The notes below the pieces were generated by a model. That model was given only the letters and a program-made list of their open reading frames with translations, made no database searches and was not told the origin of the DNA. Of a stretch of 10,035 bases of DNA, positions 8,446 to 10,035 are shown in pieces (position 1 is the stretch's first letter; every line of letters starts with the position of its first letter). The position numbers and the translations under genes were made by a program. The stretch is from Funneliformis mosseae (lineage: Eukaryota > Glomeromycota > Glomeromycetes > Glomerales > Glomeraceae): positions 1-10,035 of the forward strand of contig CAJVPP010004143.1 of NCBI GenBank assembly GCA_910592005.1. The letters run 5' to 3'.

Positions 8446-8639
8446 AAAATAATGGGTGTAATAAATGCTCAAAATCTATATAACACTAGTGTATAGCTAA
8501 TATACTGTATATAATAGTGCAATCGTTATTATTATTGAAATGAAAGTAAAGAGAGATGGTTTCAACCTTTCATATCTCTATATTAATTGATTTAAGGTTA
8601 ACAAAAAGCGAAGAAAATGGTAGCCAGACAGGTTTTTTG

Positions 8640-9965
8640 AATCTTACCATCATTATATATTTAATTGTTAGAACTAAACAAATCGAATTAATATATAATT
8701 ATTATTAATTCAATACTAATTAATTTAAATTAATCTCATATTCATATATAACAGTATATTAATATCATGAATTTATATATTTTAAAACAATTTGTTAAAG
8801 TTAAAATTAGTTTACTATAAATATTTTCTTTTTATTGGTAAAAAATTGCAAACAAATTTTCCTGCAATTTTAATCTAATAAATAATATTACTTAAAAGAT
8901 TAAAAGATAATTTATTAATTAAAATAATCAAATTATATACTTAAATTATAAACAGAAAATAATTTGTAATTAGTATTATTATAAACAAGGTTAATACTTT
9001 ATAAATACTAAATAAAAATTTAAAATTAAATAATTTTTAAAATAATTAAAGTTTTCAAATTACATTTTAAACAGAAATAATAAATATATTAGCTTATGTA
9101 AAATATTATTTACTTTATAAATATTAATTTAATATTAATAAAAATAGAAATTTAAGTAACAAATACCAGACATATCACATGTAGACCATAGCAAATGACA
9201 TGTTAATCATTTGATTGATAAAATTTTATATGCTTTTTATCACAGTTTTGATTTTACGTATAATATAATTATGTAATATTACTAATTTTATTTTATATAA
9301 ATGTTTATTTAGTTCCTTAAAATATTTTTAAATTTTAAAAGTTATAGTTTAATAGTTTCAAAAAAAATTTTTTAAACATATTATCTATTATATATCTATA
9401 CTAATATATAAAGTATTATAAATAATTTTAATATAAACTAGAAAAACAGAAACTATTATGCAATCTAAAACATCATTTATATCACGAAAAAACAAAAAAA
9501 TAATTTAATATAAGACTAATTTTTTTATTATTATCACCTGACCATGTAAAATATTGTTTATTATACCTAATTCTAAAATTTAATTGAGCATTTATATAAA
9601 GTGATAGACAGATATTACATGATTTTGAATGTATACAATATTCCTTTATTATGCTTCAGATAAAAATATTATACTAACTTAAGATTTTAATTTTATTATA
9701 AATTTTTCTATTAATTAAAAATATAATATAAAAATAAAATTTTTTATTAAATAATTAATATTAATAATTATTATTCAATTTTATATACTAACTATTTATC
9801 ACAATTAAAATTGTTGAGTAAAATCTAGAATATTATAAATTAACTAAAGGTAAAAGGTAAAATTTAGTAAAATTTTATTAAAATTTTATTAAAAAATTTA
9901 CAAAATTCTGAAAAAGTAAAAATGATATTAAAGCTTATAAAAATGCAAAACTATATCAAAATTAT
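8640..9965. other. AT-rich intergenic DNA
   Basis: No coding frame, RNA gene or clear repeat recognised on either strand. The GC- and CpG-richer island ends sharply near 8640. Confidence 0.6.
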
Positions 9966-9973
9966 AGATGAGG

Positions 9974-10035
9974 GACGAAACCCCTTAATAACAGTCGAAA
10001 CTTAGACGAAACTATATTAAAATCATAATAAGGGA
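9974..10035 (+). repeat. Short-word repeat at window edge, possibly the start of a larger repeat
   Basis: GACGAAAC at 9974-9981 and 10005-10012, with GTCGAAAC at 9994-10001, plus AGGGA at 9971-9975 and at the last five bases. Composition changes abruptly from the AT-rich DNA before it. The window ends before the unit can be defined. Confidence 0.35.

Noticed and set aside
8540..8579. Interlaced inverted repeats ATGAAAG/CTTTCAT and AGAGAT/ATCTCT, resembling an RNA pseudoknot
   Set aside because: The third loop would have zero length across a seven-base-pair stem, which is sterically unlikely. A simple hairpin with an inner GGTT-TC-AACC stem fits as well and may be chance.
1..10035. tRNA, rRNA, CRISPR or bacterial operon features
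   Set aside because: No cloverleaf with a GGTTCGA-type B box, no rRNA block and no regularly spaced direct repeats were seen. Spliced genes point to a eukaryote.

Overview
The window looks like nuclear DNA of an arbuscular mycorrhizal fungus (Glomeromycotina, Rhizophagus-like). The main evidence is one spliced protein-kinase gene. Its architecture is a low-complexity head, a CxxC..CxxC zinc-ribbon-like knuckle, the stretch ending in LEWIPFNKF, the GGFGTVYSAYW glycine loop followed by a WDNN insert, and a C-terminal HPEAVYHSRLL block. I recognise this from the very large kinase family of these fungi. The very AT-rich intergenic DNA and short introns fit the same origin. The assignment rests on recognition, not on a database search.

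Layout. Positions 1-2876 are bounded by an inverted repeat of 112 bp with one mismatch, so this is a TIR element of about 2.9 kb or the visible part of a larger one. Its interior holds decayed coding remnants on both strands, three separate short tandem duplications, and about 1.3 kb of featureless AT-rich DNA. From about 2888 to 4174 runs a plus-strand multi-exon pseudogene with many nonsense codons and a frame change at an AT microsatellite. 4175-5524 is AT-rich, with a small tandem repeat and a cluster of three abutting palindromes. 5525-7383 on the minus strand is the intact three-exon kinase gene, predicted at 567 residues. 7393-8640 is a clearly GC- and CpG-richer island upstream of the kinase. 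It may hold a small two-exon plus-strand gene, but that is a weak call. 8640-9960 is AT-rich with nothing recognisable. The last 70 bases carry a repeated GACGAAAC-type word that may begin a repeat running past the window edge.

Two points stand out. The kinase reads through intact, yet its HRD catalytic loop is HYN and its alpha-C glutamate position is glutamine, so it is probably a pseudokinase. The decayed western half shows a strong transition bias and stop codons that fit C-to-T change of CAA, CAG and CGA, in contrast with the CpG-bearing island and the intact gene to the east.
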